This document shows, in pieces, positions 45,452 through 54,519 of a stretch of 64,000 bases of DNA. Source of the stretch: a bacterium YEK0313 (lineage in GTDB: Bacteria; Pseudomonadota; Alphaproteobacteria; Rhizobiales; Phreatobacteraceae). Under the pieces are notes generated by a model. It was not told the origin of the DNA. It saw only the letters and a list, made by a program, of their open reading frames with translations, and ran no database searches. The number at the start of each line of letters is the position of its first letter. The stretch's first letter is position 1. The stretch spans positions 1,351,501-1,415,500 of the forward strand of contig CCMO02000001.1 in the NCBI GenBank assembly GCA_000751295.2. Reading direction: 5' to 3'. The translations under genes were made by a program, and so were the position numbers.

Positions 45452-45466
45452 TCAAGTCGCGTGCCA
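45452..45466 (-). promoter_or_regulatory. Putative sigma-54 promoter of glnK-amtB
   Basis: On the minus strand TGGCACG-CGAC-TTGA fits the -24/-12 consensus TGGCACG-N4-TTGC with correct spacing; the only deviation is A for the final C of the -12 element. It predicts a leader of roughly 95 nt. A convincing NtrC enhancer was not found. Confidence 0.6.
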
Positions 45467-45640
45467 GTCGCCGCACGCTGGATAAAATCAAATAATCTCA
45501 ATCAGTTACTGGAAGCGACATCAGTGCATGCGGAGGCCATCGCCTGCTTTCGCCTAAAATTTAGGCAAGACAGGACTGCTGCAAAGCCGCCGCAATTGGC
45601 TTTGTCCGGCATGCCCAATATTGAGGCAGGTGCGCGGAGG

Positions 45641-46534
45641 TCAGCTTTCGCGCCGCGGCCGGATCAGCCCCTCCTGGGCGACCGAGGCGACCAGCACGCC
45701 GTCGCGCGTATAGATCGAGCCGCGCGAAAAACCGCGCGCGCTCTGGGAGGACGGCGAATCCTGGGCGTAGAGCAGCCATTCGTCGGCGCGGAATGGCCGG
45801 TGGAACCACATGGCATGGTCGAGGCTGGCGCCCTGGATCGTCGCGTCGAACAGCGTGCGCCCCTGCGGGATCAGGGAAGCGTCGAGCAGCGTCATGTCGG
45901 AGGCATAGGCGAGCACGCAGCGATGCACCACCGGATCGTCGGGCAAGGTGCCGGTGGCACGGATCCAGACATGGAACCGGCCCTCGGGCTGGCGCACCCC
46001 CTCGTAGCGTTCGATCTCGACCGGGCGCATGGCGATCGGCCGTTCGCGGGCGAAATAGGCCTTCACCGCCGCCGGCGTCGAGGGATGCAGGTTGCGGCCG
46101 ATCTCGGCTTCGGCCGGCAGGCTTTCCGGGCCCGGCACGTCGGGCATGGCGAACTGATGCTCGAAGCCCTCCTCCTCGACCTGGAACGAGGCCGACAGCG
46201 AAAAGATCGCCGCCCCGTGCTGGATCGCCTTGACCCGCCGGGTGGAAAAGCTCCTGCCGTCGCGGATCCGCTCGACCTCGTAGATGATCGGCGCCTTGGG
46301 ATCGCCGGGCAGCACGAAATAGCCGTGCAGCGAATGCGGCGCGCGGCCCTCGACCGTGCGGCAGGCAGCGACCAGCGCCTGGCCGATCACCTGTCCGCCG
46401 AATACGCGCTGCCAGCCGTCCTTCGGACTTTCGCCGCGGAACAGATTCACCTCGAGCCGCTCGAGATCGAGGATCTTCAAAAGGTGTTCGACGGCCGCGG
46501 ACATGACGGCGGGAGCTCCGGTCGGCTGGGACAT
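45641..46534 (-). CDS. tesB: Acyl-CoA thioesterase II
   Basis: 297 aa. Double hot-dog fold thioesterase: LLKILDLERLEVNLFRGESP, FGGQVIGQALVAACRTV, LHGYFVLPGDP, and in the second half DDPVVHRCVLAYASDMTLLDASL plus HAMWFHRPFRADEWLLY, with the conserved Asp/Thr/Gln active-site area. Hydrolyses medium- to long-chain acyl-CoA. ATG 46534 is taken as start; ATG 46504 (GGAG upstream) is equally plausible and keeps the entire domain. Confidence 0.93.
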   Translation of the reverse strand: MSQPTGAPAVMSAAVEHLLKILDLERLEVNLFRGESPKDGWQRVFGGQVIGQALVAACRTVEGRAPHSLHGYFVLPGDPKAPIIYEVERIRDGRSFSTRRVKAIQHGAAIFSLSASFQVEEEGFEHQFAMPDVPGPESLPAEAEIGRNLHPSTPAAVKAYFARERPIAMRPVEIERYEGVRQPEGRFHVWIRATGTLPDDPVVHRCVLAYASDMTLLDASLIPQGRTLFDATIQGASLDHAMWFHRPFRADEWLLYAQDSPSSQSARGFSRGSIYTRDGVLVASVAQEGLIRPRRES

Positions 46535-46636
46535 CAGGCAGAGACCATTTGCCCCGGCGGCGGTCAACCCCCGCGCCCGCCCGCGGCCTTGTCGGCGAGC
46601 GGACATCGCTTCGCGCGAACGCGGGAGCCTCGGCCC

Positions 46637-47431
46637 TCAGCCCGGCTTGCCGAGCGCCTGGCGCTTGGTGGCGAGCGAAGCGGCGATCACGGCGACCGTC
46701 ACGGCGGCGATCATCAGGGTGCAGATCGCATTGATTTCGGGCGTCACGCCGAGCCGCACCTGACTGTAGATGCGCATGGGCAGGGTGGTGGCCCCCGGCC
46801 CCGTCGTGAAGCTCGCGATGACGAGGTCATCGAGCGACAGCGTGAAGGCAAGCAGGAAGCCGGCGATCACCGCCGGCGCGATGATCGGCAGCGTGATGCG
46901 GAAGAACACCTGGGCCGGCGAGGCGCCGAGATCGGCCGCGGCTTCCTCGAGCGAGGCGTCGAAGGCGACGAGCCGCGACTGCACGACGACGGCGACGAAG
47001 CCGAGCGTGAAGGTCGCGTGCGCCACCGTCACCGTCCAGAAACCACGGTCGATGCCGAGGGCGACGAACAGCAGCAGCAGCGACAGGCCGGTGATCACCT
47101 CGGGCATGACGAGCGGCGCATAGACCATGCCGGTGAACAGGACGCGGCCGCGGAACCGGAGGTAGCGTGTCAGGGCGAGCGCCGCCAGCGTGCCGATGAC
47201 GGTGGCGAGCGTTGCCGAGACGAAGGCGACGTTGGCGGTCATCCAGGCAGAATCGAGAAGCTGGCGGTTCTGCAGGATCTCGGCGTACCAGCGCGTGGAG
47301 AAGCCGCCCCAGACGGTGACGAGCTGGCTGGCATTGAACGAGAAGATGATCAGGATGACGATCGGCAAGTAGAGGAAGCCGAAGCCGAGGGTCAGCGCGG
47401 TCGCGTCGAGGAAGCGCGCGGATCGGTTCAT
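46637..47431 (-). CDS. potI: Polyamine (spermidine/putrescine) ABC transporter permease, PotI/PotC type
   Basis: 264 aa, six membrane helices. MetI-type cytoplasmic loop EEAAADLGASPAQVFFRITLPIIAP. The start IFSFNASQLVTVWGGFSTRWY is typical of PotC/PotI. ATG 47431 overlaps the stop of the preceding permease as ATGA. Last gene of the importer operon. The paralogous group cannot separate putrescine from spermidine by sequence alone. Confidence 0.92.
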   Translation of the reverse strand: MNRSARFLDATALTLGFGFLYLPIVILIIFSFNASQLVTVWGGFSTRWYAEILQNRQLLDSAWMTANVAFVSATLATVIGTLAALALTRYLRFRGRVLFTGMVYAPLVMPEVITGLSLLLLFVALGIDRGFWTVTVAHATFTLGFVAVVVQSRLVAFDASLEEAAADLGASPAQVFFRITLPIIAPAVIAGFLLAFTLSLDDLVIASFTTGPGATTLPMRIYSQVRLGVTPEINAICTLMIAAVTVAVIAASLATKRQALGKPG

Positions 47432-48330
47432 CTGGCGGCCTCCAGCTGGCGCGCCTGCAGGTGCTGGTAGACCATGATCGGGCCGACCAGCACGACCAGC
47501 AGCAGCACGGCGACGGCGGAGGCGACCGGCCAGTCGCGGTTGGCGAAGAATTCCGTCCACAAGGTCTTGCCGATCATCAGCGTCTCCGAGCCGCCGAGCA
47601 GATCGGGGATCACCACCTCGCCGGTGATCGGGATGAAGCAGAGGAAGCAGCCGGCGACGATGCCCGGCAGGGTCAGCGGCACCGTGATGCGCCAGAATGC
47701 GCCGGCGGGCGAGCAGCCGAGATCGGCCGCTGCCTCGAGCAGCGTCCGGTCGAGCCGCTCCAGCGCGGCATAGAGCGGCAGCACCATGAACGGCAGATAG
47801 GAATAGACGACGCCGATCAGCACCGCCGCCTCGGTATTGGCGATCTGCAGGCGCGTGCCGATGAGGCCGAGCCCGAGCAGCAGCTCGTTGAGCAGGCCTT
47901 CGGGCTTCAGGATGCCGATCCAGGCATAGACGCGGATCAGGAAGCTCGTCCAGAACGGCAGGATCACCGCCATCACCAGGAGCGGCCGCAGCCACTCGGG
48001 CGCCCGCGCCATGGCATGGGCCATGGGATAGCCGAGGACGAGCAGGATCACCGTGCCGATCGCGGCGATTCTCAGCGAGGAAACGAAGGCGTCGACATAG
48101 AGCGCGTCGCCGGTGACGATGCCGTAATTGCCGAGCGAGAGCTGGCCGAGCTTGTCGCGCCAGCCCGCCAGGCCGTCGCCCAGCCCGAAGACCGGCTCAT
48201 AGGGCGGCACGGCGGTCGCCACCTGCGACAGCGACATCTTGGCGACGATCGCGAAGGGCACCAGGAAGAACAGGACGAGCCAGAGATAGGGCACCAGGAT
48301 GGTGACGCGGCGGGTGGCGCGATCGGTCAT
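47428..48330 (-). CDS. potH: Polyamine ABC transporter permease, PotH/PotB type
   Basis: 300 aa, six membrane helices. LVPYLWLVLFFLVPFAIVAKMS at the start, the periplasmic LGNYGIVTGDALYVDAFVSSL, and the loop LEAAADLGCSPAGAFWRITVPL that docks on the ATPase. It starts 6 bp after the ATPase stop and overlaps the next permease by four bases. Confidence 0.93.
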   Translation of the reverse strand: MTDRATRRVTILVPYLWLVLFFLVPFAIVAKMSLSQVATAVPPYEPVFGLGDGLAGWRDKLGQLSLGNYGIVTGDALYVDAFVSSLRIAAIGTVILLVLGYPMAHAMARAPEWLRPLLVMAVILPFWTSFLIRVYAWIGILKPEGLLNELLLGLGLIGTRLQIANTEAAVLIGVVYSYLPFMVLPLYAALERLDRTLLEAAADLGCSPAGAFWRITVPLTLPGIVAGCFLCFIPITGEVVIPDLLGGSETLMIGKTLWTEFFANRDWPVASAVAVLLLVVLVGPIMVYQHLQARQLEAAR

Positions 48331-48336
48331 GGCCGG

Positions 48337-49485
48337 CTACCGCGCGAGCAGTACGAAGGAGGACGGCGCGACCGCGAGGCGGACCGGTTCGTCCCAGGTG
48401 ACCGGCCGCTCGACGAGACGCGCCGCATTGGCGACCGCGGCCCTCAGCCTGAGCCCGCCGGCGACGATGACATAGGTCGTCCAGTCGCCGAGATAGCCGA
48501 TATCGTGCACCGTGCCGGCGATCGTCGCCCAGCCGGCGGGCGCCTCCTCGCCGGCCCGCAGGATGCGCGTCTTTTCCGGCCGCCAGGCGACCGCGACCTG
48601 CTGGCCGGCGCCGAGCGCCTCGTCCGTCTCCACCGACAGGCGGCCGGCGATCTCGGTCTCCACCGCGACCGGACCCGGGCCGGCCGCCGCGGCGACCTTG
48701 GCTTCGATCAGGTTGATGTCGCCGATGAAGCCCGCGACATAGCGGGTGGCCGGCGCCTCGTAGATGACCGGCGGCGGGGCCACCTGCACCACGCGGCCCT
48801 TGTCCATGACCGCGATGCGGGTCGCCATGGTCATGGCTTCGTCCTGGTCGTGGGTGACGATGACGAAGGTGACGCCGAGCCGCTCCTGCAGCGCCATCAG
48901 CTCGAACTGGGTCTCCTCGCGCAGCTTGCGGTCGAGCGCGCCGAGCGGTTCGTCGAGCAGCAGCACTTTCGGCCGTTTCGCCAGCGCCCGGGCGAGCGCC
49001 ACGCGCTGGCGCTGGCCGCCGGAGAGCTGGTGCGGCCTGCGGCCCGCATAGGCCTCGAGCTTGACCAGCTTCAGCATCGCCGCGACCCGCTCGCGGATCT
49101 CCTCGCGCGGCAGGCCTTCCATGGTCAGGCCAAAGGCGATGTTGCGCTCAACCGTCATATGCGGGAACAGCGCATAGGACTGGAACATCATGTTGACCGG
49201 GCGCCGGTGCGGCGGCACGCCGGCAAGATCCTCGCCGGCGAGCAGGACGCGGCCCGCGCTCGGCGTCTCGAAGCCGGCGAGCAGCCGCATCAGCGTGCTC
49301 TTGCCGCAGCCCGAAGGCCCGAGCAGGGCAAAGAACTCGCGCTCGTAGATGGCAAGGCTCAGATCCGCGACCGCGGTCTCCGCGCCATAGCGTTTGGTCA
49401 CGCCGTCATAGACCACCAGGGGTGCGAGCGCCGGATCGTCCCACGGCGCGAAGGTGGAGCGCACCGCTCCAAGCGATGTCGTCAA
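48337..49485 (-). CDS. potG: Polyamine ABC transporter ATP-binding protein, PotG/PotA type
   Basis: About 382 aa. Walker A GPSGCGKST, Q-loop MMFQSYALFPHMTVERN, signature LSGGQRQRVALARAL, Walker B LLLDEPLGALD, H-loop VTHDQDEAM. A C-terminal TOBE domain (IGDINLIEAKV onward) follows. The start is uncertain: TTG 49485 gives TTSLGAVRSTFAPWDDPA, the usual beginning of this subgroup. GTG codons at 49512 and 49557 are in frame but none has a good ribosome site. Confidence 0.9.
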   Translation of the reverse strand: MTTSLGAVRSTFAPWDDPALAPLVVYDGVTKRYGAETAVADLSLAIYEREFFALLGPSGCGKSTLMRLLAGFETPSAGRVLLAGEDLAGVPPHRRPVNMMFQSYALFPHMTVERNIAFGLTMEGLPREEIRERVAAMLKLVKLEAYAGRRPHQLSGGQRQRVALARALAKRPKVLLLDEPLGALDRKLREETQFELMALQERLGVTFVIVTHDQDEAMTMATRIAVMDKGRVVQVAPPPVIYEAPATRYVAGFIGDINLIEAKVAAAAGPGPVAVETEIAGRLSVETDEALGAGQQVAVAWRPEKTRILRAGEEAPAGWATIAGTVHDIGYLGDWTTYVIVAGGLRLRAAVANAARLVERPVTWDEPVRLAVAPSSFVLLAR

Positions 49486-49626
49486 TTGATGAGCCCGCCC
49501 GATCTCGTTCACACCATTCGCATAGAGCAAAAACGGTTTCGGGGGAAAGGCCGGCACCGGCGCCGACCCGTCCCGGCGAAAGCGCTGGCGACCGGCCGTG
49601 TTGGTCGGCGGTCAGCGCCGGATGCT

Positions 49627-50730
49627 TCAGCGTCCGGTCTTGGCCCGCGTCCAGGCGCGGGTGATGACCCGCTGCAGGCGCGCATCGGGGCTCGTGACGG
49701 TGAACAGCCGCTCCATCACCGCATCGGGCGGATAGATCGCGGGATTGTCGCGCACCGCAGGGGCCACCAGCGGCCGCGCCGCGAGATTGCCGCTCGCATA
49801 GGAGACGAAGCTTGCCACCCGCGCGCCGACCTCCGGCCGGAGCAGATAGTTGATGAAGGCCTCGGCGAGATCCGGATTGGGCGCATCGGCGGGGATCGCC
49901 ATCTGGTCGAACCACATCTGCGCGCCCTCGCGCGGGATGACATACTGGATGTCGATGCCGTTGCCGGCTTCGCGGGCGCGTTTCTGGGCCTGGAAGATGT
50001 CGCCGGAATAGCCGACCACAAGGCAGATGTCACCGTTGGCGAGGGCCGAAATATATTCCGAGGAATGGAACTTGGTGACCAGTGTCCGAAGCTGCTGGAT
50101 ATGGGCGGCCGCCGCCTCCCAGTCCTCCGGCTTCTTGGAATTGGGATCGCGGCCGAGATAGCGCATCACCGAAGGCAGCAGGTCCTCGGCCGTGTCGAGG
50201 AAGTGGATGCCGCAATCCTTGAAGCGCTTCAGCACCTCCGGATCGAAGGCGAGGCGCCAGGAATCGAGCGGCGCATCGGCCATCCGCTCGCGGATCTTGG
50301 CGACGTTGTAGCCGATGCCGGTCGTGCCCCAGAGATAGTTCACCGAATAGGCGTTGCCGGGATCGAACACGGCGACGCGGCGCTGCACGTCGGGCCACAG
50401 ATTGGTCAGGTTCGGGATCTTCGAGGGGTCGAGCCGGCGGTGGACATTGGCCGCGATCTGCCGCGACAGGAACGGTCCCGACGGCACCACGATGTCGTAG
50501 CCGGTGCGGCCGGCGAGCAGGCGCGTCTCCAGCACCTCGTTGGAATCATAGGTATCGTAGACGACCTTGGCGTTGAACTCGCGCTCGAAATCCCGGAGCA
50601 CCTGCTCGTCGATATAGTTCGACCAGTTGAAGATGCGCAGTTCCCGCGTGCCCTGCGCCGCGGCGCTCGCCGCAAAACCGACCGCCGCGAGCGCGACGGC
50701 AAGGCCTCTGAGCAGGGTGCAAGTCTTCAT
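49627..50730 (-). CDS. potF: Polyamine-binding periplasmic protein, PotF/PotD type
   Basis: 367 aa. Signal peptide (LLRGLAVALAAVGFAASAAAQ), then ELRIFNWSNYIDEQVLRDFE, the standard PotD/PotF opening with the substrate-contacting WSNYI. LLAGRTGYDIVVPSG, YLWGTTGIGYN and a QMWFDQMAIPADAPN segment match the family. First gene of the importer operon (F-G-H-I order); ATG 50730 has AAGGA 8 bp upstream. A homospermidine synthase gene lies just upstream, suggesting putrescine as main substrate. Confidence 0.94.
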   Translation of the reverse strand: MKTCTLLRGLAVALAAVGFAASAAAQGTRELRIFNWSNYIDEQVLRDFEREFNAKVVYDTYDSNEVLETRLLAGRTGYDIVVPSGPFLSRQIAANVHRRLDPSKIPNLTNLWPDVQRRVAVFDPGNAYSVNYLWGTTGIGYNVAKIRERMADAPLDSWRLAFDPEVLKRFKDCGIHFLDTAEDLLPSVMRYLGRDPNSKKPEDWEAAAAHIQQLRTLVTKFHSSEYISALANGDICLVVGYSGDIFQAQKRAREAGNGIDIQYVIPREGAQMWFDQMAIPADAPNPDLAEAFINYLLRPEVGARVASFVSYASGNLAARPLVAPAVRDNPAIYPPDAVMERLFTVTSPDARLQRVITRAWTRAKTGR

Positions 50731-50857
50731 GATGCCGTCCTTGACCAGGGAATGGAGGGGGATGCCGGGCCCCGCGGGCGTCGCCGACGGCCGCAACTTA
50801 GCGGGGAATTGCGCCGGGGGCTATGCCCGAAACGGCAGCGGCCGCGCGTCAAACAGA

Positions 50858-50888
50858 CAAGGCCGGCGGGGCATGCCCGCCGGCCTGA
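50858..50888 (-). terminator. Hairpin between hss and potF (probable terminator or attenuator)
   Basis: Perfect 11-bp stem AGGCCGGCGGG/CCCGCCGGCCT (50860-50870, 50876-50886) with a 5-nt loop. The T-rich tail on the minus strand is interrupted, so termination may be partial, letting some hss transcripts reach potF. Confidence 0.6.
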
Positions 50889-50938
50889 AGGATCGAAGGA
50901 CGCCCCGGCACGGCGGAGCGCCGGCCGGAGCCCTGTCG

Positions 50939-52375
50939 TCAGTCGCGCACGAGGATGTTGCGGAACTGCCAGGGATCGGAGGTGTCGATATCCTCTGGGA
51001 ACAGGCCGGGACGGCCACTGAGCGGCGTCCAGTCCGTATAGGTGCCGACCACCGGTCCGAGATAGGGCAGCTGGACTTCCAGGCACCGCTTGAAGTCGAC
51101 ATCGTCGGCTTCGACGATGCCGGCATTCGGATTGTCGAGCGCCCAGACCATGCCGGCGAGCACGGCCGAGGTCACCTGCAGGCCGGTGGCGTTCTGGTAG
51201 GGCGCGAGCCGCCGCGTCTCCTCGATGGAGAGCTGGGAGCCGTACCAGTAGGCCCCGCCGGCCTGGCCGTAGAGCAGCACGCCGAGCTCGTCGATGCCGT
51301 CGACGATCTCGTCCTCGCCGAGGATCTGCCATTCCGGCTGACGCTGGCCGGCCGCGCCGAACATCTCGTGCAGCGACAGCACCGCGTCGTTGCAGGGATG
51401 GTAGGCATAGTGGCAGGTCGGCCGGTAGGTCACCTTGCCGCCGGCGTCGCGCGCGGTGAAATAGTCCGCGATCGAGATCGCCTCGTTATGGGTGACCAGG
51501 AAGGCATGCTGGGCGCCCATCGTCGGGCACCAGGACCGGACGCGGGTATTGGCGCCCGGCTGCAGCAGATAGATTGCCGGCGCATCTTTGTCGCGGTACT
51601 GGCGGGCGGTCGCCGGCATCCACTTCTCATGCGTGCCCCAGCCGAGCTCGGCCGGCTGCAGGCCCTCGGAAATGAAGCCCTCGACCGACCAGGTGTTGAC
51701 GAACACCTTTGGCGGCTTCGGCTGGCGCGCGCGCTGGGTATCCCGCTCGGCGATATGGATGCCCTTGACCCCGACCGTGGCGGCGAGATCGGCCCATTCG
51801 GCCTTCGAGGTCGGCGTCGAGAAGGTAAGGCCGCTGTCGGTGGCGACATTGAGCAGGGCCTGCTTGACGAACCAGGAGACCATGCCGGGATTGGCGCCGC
51901 AGCAGGACACCGCCGTGGTGCCGCCCGGCGAGCGCTTGCGGGCATCGAGGACCCGCTCGCGCAGCGCATAGTTGGTGCGGTCGGCGGTATCCATCTTGGC
52001 GTCGTAATAGAAACCTGGCCACGGCTCCGCCACGGTGTCGATATAGAGTGCGCCCACCTTCCGGCACAGCTCCATGATCGCGACCGACGAGGTGTCGACC
52101 GACAGATTGACGCAGAAGCCCTGGCCGCCGCCCTGGGTAAGCAGCGGCTCCAGCAGGGTCACGTAGTTCTCCGGCGTGACCGCCTCCTGTATGAACTTGA
52201 TGTCGCGCTCGTCTACGAGGTGCCGGTTGGTGTCCACCGGGTCGATCACCACCATCCGGCTCCGGTCGAAGCGGAAGTGACGTTCGATCAGCGGCAGGGT
52301 GCCGCGGCCGATGGAACCGAAACCGATCATGACGATCGGGCCGGTGATATCGTGATAGACGGGCCACTGGCTCAT
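50939..52375 (-). CDS. hss: Homospermidine synthase
   Basis: 478 aa. NAD+-dependent enzyme that makes sym-homospermidine from two putrescines (or putrescine plus spermidine), the characteristic long polyamine of many Hyphomicrobiales. Rossmann motif IVMIGFGSIGRGTLPLIERH at residues 14-33. Conserved blocks: EPWPGFYYD, CCGANPGMVSWFVKQALL, NTWSVEGFISEGLQPAELGWG, and PTMGAQHAFLVTHNEAISIADYF. ATG 52375 has GGAGA about 10 bp upstream. A polyamine importer follows on the same strand, coupling uptake to conversion. Confidence 0.96.
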   Translation of the reverse strand: MSQWPVYHDITGPIVMIGFGSIGRGTLPLIERHFRFDRSRMVVIDPVDTNRHLVDERDIKFIQEAVTPENYVTLLEPLLTQGGGQGFCVNLSVDTSSVAIMELCRKVGALYIDTVAEPWPGFYYDAKMDTADRTNYALRERVLDARKRSPGGTTAVSCCGANPGMVSWFVKQALLNVATDSGLTFSTPTSKAEWADLAATVGVKGIHIAERDTQRARQPKPPKVFVNTWSVEGFISEGLQPAELGWGTHEKWMPATARQYRDKDAPAIYLLQPGANTRVRSWCPTMGAQHAFLVTHNEAISIADYFTARDAGGKVTYRPTCHYAYHPCNDAVLSLHEMFGAAGQRQPEWQILGEDEIVDGIDELGVLLYGQAGGAYWYGSQLSIEETRRLAPYQNATGLQVTSAVLAGMVWALDNPNAGIVEADDVDFKRCLEVQLPYLGPVVGTYTDWTPLSGRPGLFPEDIDTSDPWQFRNILVRD

Positions 52376-52714
52376 AAGGGGTCTCCTGAAGAGGCAGGTC
52401 TTACAACGAATGAAAGGCCCCGGCCTTGCGGACGGGACCCTGCACAACGAGCAGGCGTGCATTGGCCATGCGAAAGCCCCCCCGTCAACGCCTATTCACG
52501 TGACGCGGTCATGACGAGGCCCGGCCGGACGTGAATTTGACCGCCGCCGGCGCCGTCCGCCGAGGCGCCCGGCAGCGTCTCGCGGGGACACGAAGATGCT
52601 GCGCCGCGACCTCTGGTCCCTCTGGTCGGACGGCGTGACTCAGGTAATATATTCCCTCCTGACGGGCGCCAACGACAAGGAAATGCTCGGCGGACGGGGT
52701 GTGGGAGAGAATTT
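52376..52714. promoter_or_regulatory. Divergent promoter region of hss and the sulfite oxidase gene
   Basis: 339 bp without a gene. Contains an inverted repeat ATTCACGT (52494-52501) / ACGTGAAT (52529-52536); the left arm overlaps the perfect palindrome TCACGTGA (52496-52503 region). An A/T-rich TAATATATTCC stretch near 52650 could be part of the sulfite oxidase promoter. Confidence 0.4.
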
Positions 52715-54127
52715 ATGGCGACGAAAAAAGAACGCTCGGTCGAAGAGCTCTATCGCGACGACCCGGAGCGGGCCGATGCCGAGGTCTTCGGCCGCAAGGC
52801 GGCGAAAGGTCGCGCCGCGGGCGAGTCCGCCTCGCGTCGCGGCTTCCTCGGTGGCGCCGGGCTCGCGGCCATGTCGGCGGCGGTCGGCGGCCCGATCGTC
52901 TATTCCGCGGCCATGCCCGGCGGTCTCGTGCCCGCGGCGCTGGCGCAGGGCGCCCCGGCCGCGCCGGCCCAGGGGTCGGGCACCGGATCCTCCGCCGCGG
53001 CACCGGCGGCCGCCGCGGGCCCGCAGCCTTTCGACTATCCCGGCAAGGCCCGCGGCCTGATGCTGCTGCAGGTCCGGCCGCTGGTGGCCGAGACGCCCGA
53101 ACATATGCTCGACGATGCGACGACGCCGGTCGACCGCTTCTTCGTGCGCAACAACGGCCAGATCGCGCCGGAGATCACCAATCCGGACGCCCACGCCTTC
53201 GTCATCGACGGCGAGGTCAACACGCCGCTGCGCCTGACCCTCGGCGAGCTCAAGTCGCGCTTCCGCCCGGTCACCTACCGGCTGCAGATGGAATGCGGCG
53301 GCAACGGCCGCTCGTTCTTCTCGCCGCAGGCGCGCGGCAATCAGTGGGGCAACGGCGCCATCGGCTGCGCGGAATGGACCGGCGTGCCGCTGCGCGACAT
53401 CCTGCGCGCGGCCGGCCTGAAGGACAGCGCGCGCTTCACCGGCAATTACGGCGCCGATCCGCACCTGTCCGGCGATACCGGCAGGCAGTCGATCTCGCGC
53501 GGCATGCCGATCGCCAAGGCGCTGGAGCGTCACACGCTCGTCGCCTTCGCCATGAACGGCCAGCCGATCCCGCATATCCACGGCGGCCCGGTGCGGCTGA
53601 TCACGCCGGGCTGGCCGGGCTCGCTGTCGCACAAATGGCTGACGCGCATCTGGATCCGCGACAAGCCGCATGACGGTGCCGGCATGGGCGGCACCAGCTA
53701 TCGTGTGCCCATCGTGCCGATCGTGCCGGGCTCCAATGTCGACGGCCGCGAAAACTTCGCCGACATGACCTCCATGCCGCTGCGTTCGATCCTGACGAGC
53801 CATGCCAATGGAACGCGGCTCGCCAAGGGCACGCGCTCGCTCGACATCCGCGGCGCCGCCTGGGCCGGCGATCTCGACGTCCAGCGGGTTCACGTCTCGA
53901 CCAATTTCGGCCAGACCTGGAAGGCCATGCGGCTGGCGGCGCCGAAGAACCGCTACGACTGGCGGCGCTGGTCCGGCTCGATCCAGTTCCCCACCGACGG
54001 CTATTACGAGGTCTGGGTGCGCGGCCAGGATTCGACCGGCAAATATCAGCCGCACACGGCCGGCAACTGGAACCCGCAAGGCTATGGCGCCAATTCCTTC
54101 CACCGCATCGCCATGCTGATCGGGTGA
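52715..54127 (+). CDS. Molybdopterin sulfite oxidase (SorT/SOX-type), Tat-exported
   Basis: 470 aa. Tat signal with S-R-R-G-F-L at residues 40-45. The sulfite-oxidase domain has the molybdenum-ligand Cys194 in QMECGGNGRSFF, RFFVRNNGQIAPEI, HIHGGPVRLITPGWPG and the C-terminal dimerisation domain (IRGAAWAGDLDVQRVHVSTN). Oxidises sulfite to sulfate in the periplasm. ATG 52715 has GGGAGAG 8 bp upstream. The cytochrome gene follows after 4 bp as the likely electron acceptor. Confidence 0.94.
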   Translation: MATKKERSVEELYRDDPERADAEVFGRKAAKGRAAGESASRRGFLGGAGLAAMSAAVGGPIVYSAAMPGGLVPAALAQGAPAAPAQGSGTGSSAAAPAAAAGPQPFDYPGKARGLMLLQVRPLVAETPEHMLDDATTPVDRFFVRNNGQIAPEITNPDAHAFVIDGEVNTPLRLTLGELKSRFRPVTYRLQMECGGNGRSFFSPQARGNQWGNGAIGCAEWTGVPLRDILRAAGLKDSARFTGNYGADPHLSGDTGRQSISRGMPIAKALERHTLVAFAMNGQPIPHIHGGPVRLITPGWPGSLSHKWLTRIWIRDKPHDGAGMGGTSYRVPIVPIVPGSNVDGRENFADMTSMPLRSILTSHANGTRLAKGTRSLDIRGAAWAGDLDVQRVHVSTNFGQTWKAMRLAAPKNRYDWRRWSGSIQFPTDGYYEVWVRGQDSTGKYQPHTAGNWNPQGYGANSFHRIAMLIG

Positions 54128-54131
54128 CGGG

Positions 54132-54503
54132 ATGCGCCTGACGACAGTCCTGGCCCTTGCGCTGGCGCTCGGCGCCGGCGCGGCGGCCATGCCGGCCCTC
54201 GGCCAGCAGCCGCCCGCCTTCCAGCCGCAGGCGGAGACGCCGGAGGCCTGGCCCGCCGGCGAGGGTCGCGAGGAGACCTTCTACACCTGCACCGCCTGCC
54301 ACGCGACCGGGCTGATCACCCGGATCGGCCAGACCCGCGAGCAGTGGAACGGGGTCGTCGATCTCATGGTCGCCAAGCACGGCATGGCCGCGCCCGAACC
54401 CGCCGACCGCGCGATGATCGTGAACTATCTGGCGCGCGCCTTCCCGCCGCGGGCGCCGGCGCAGGGCGGCGGCTGGCGCAATCCGTTCCAGCCCCAGCAG
54501 TGA
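54132..54503 (+). CDS. Small c-type cytochrome, electron acceptor of sulfite oxidase (SorU/SorB-like)
   Basis: 123 aa. Sec signal peptide (LTTVLALALALGAGAAAM), one heme motif CTACH (Cys53, Cys56, His57) and a MVAKHGMAAP methionine as likely sixth ligand. Starts 4 bp after the sulfite oxidase stop, so the pair forms a sulfite dehydrogenase system. Converges on ccmG, a cytochrome c maturation gene. Confidence 0.92.
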   Translation: MRLTTVLALALALGAGAAAMPALGQQPPAFQPQAETPEAWPAGEGREETFYTCTACHATGLITRIGQTREQWNGVVDLMVAKHGMAAPEPADRAMIVNYLARAFPPRAPAQGGGWRNPFQPQQ

Positions 54504-54519
54504 CTCGTGCCGCCGCGCC

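Noticed and set aside
45461..51021. Long plus-strand open frames opposite tesB and the polyamine transporter genes
   Set aside because: Low-complexity His/Arg/Asp/Glu-rich translations caused by third-position GC bias; all conserved motifs are on the minus strand.
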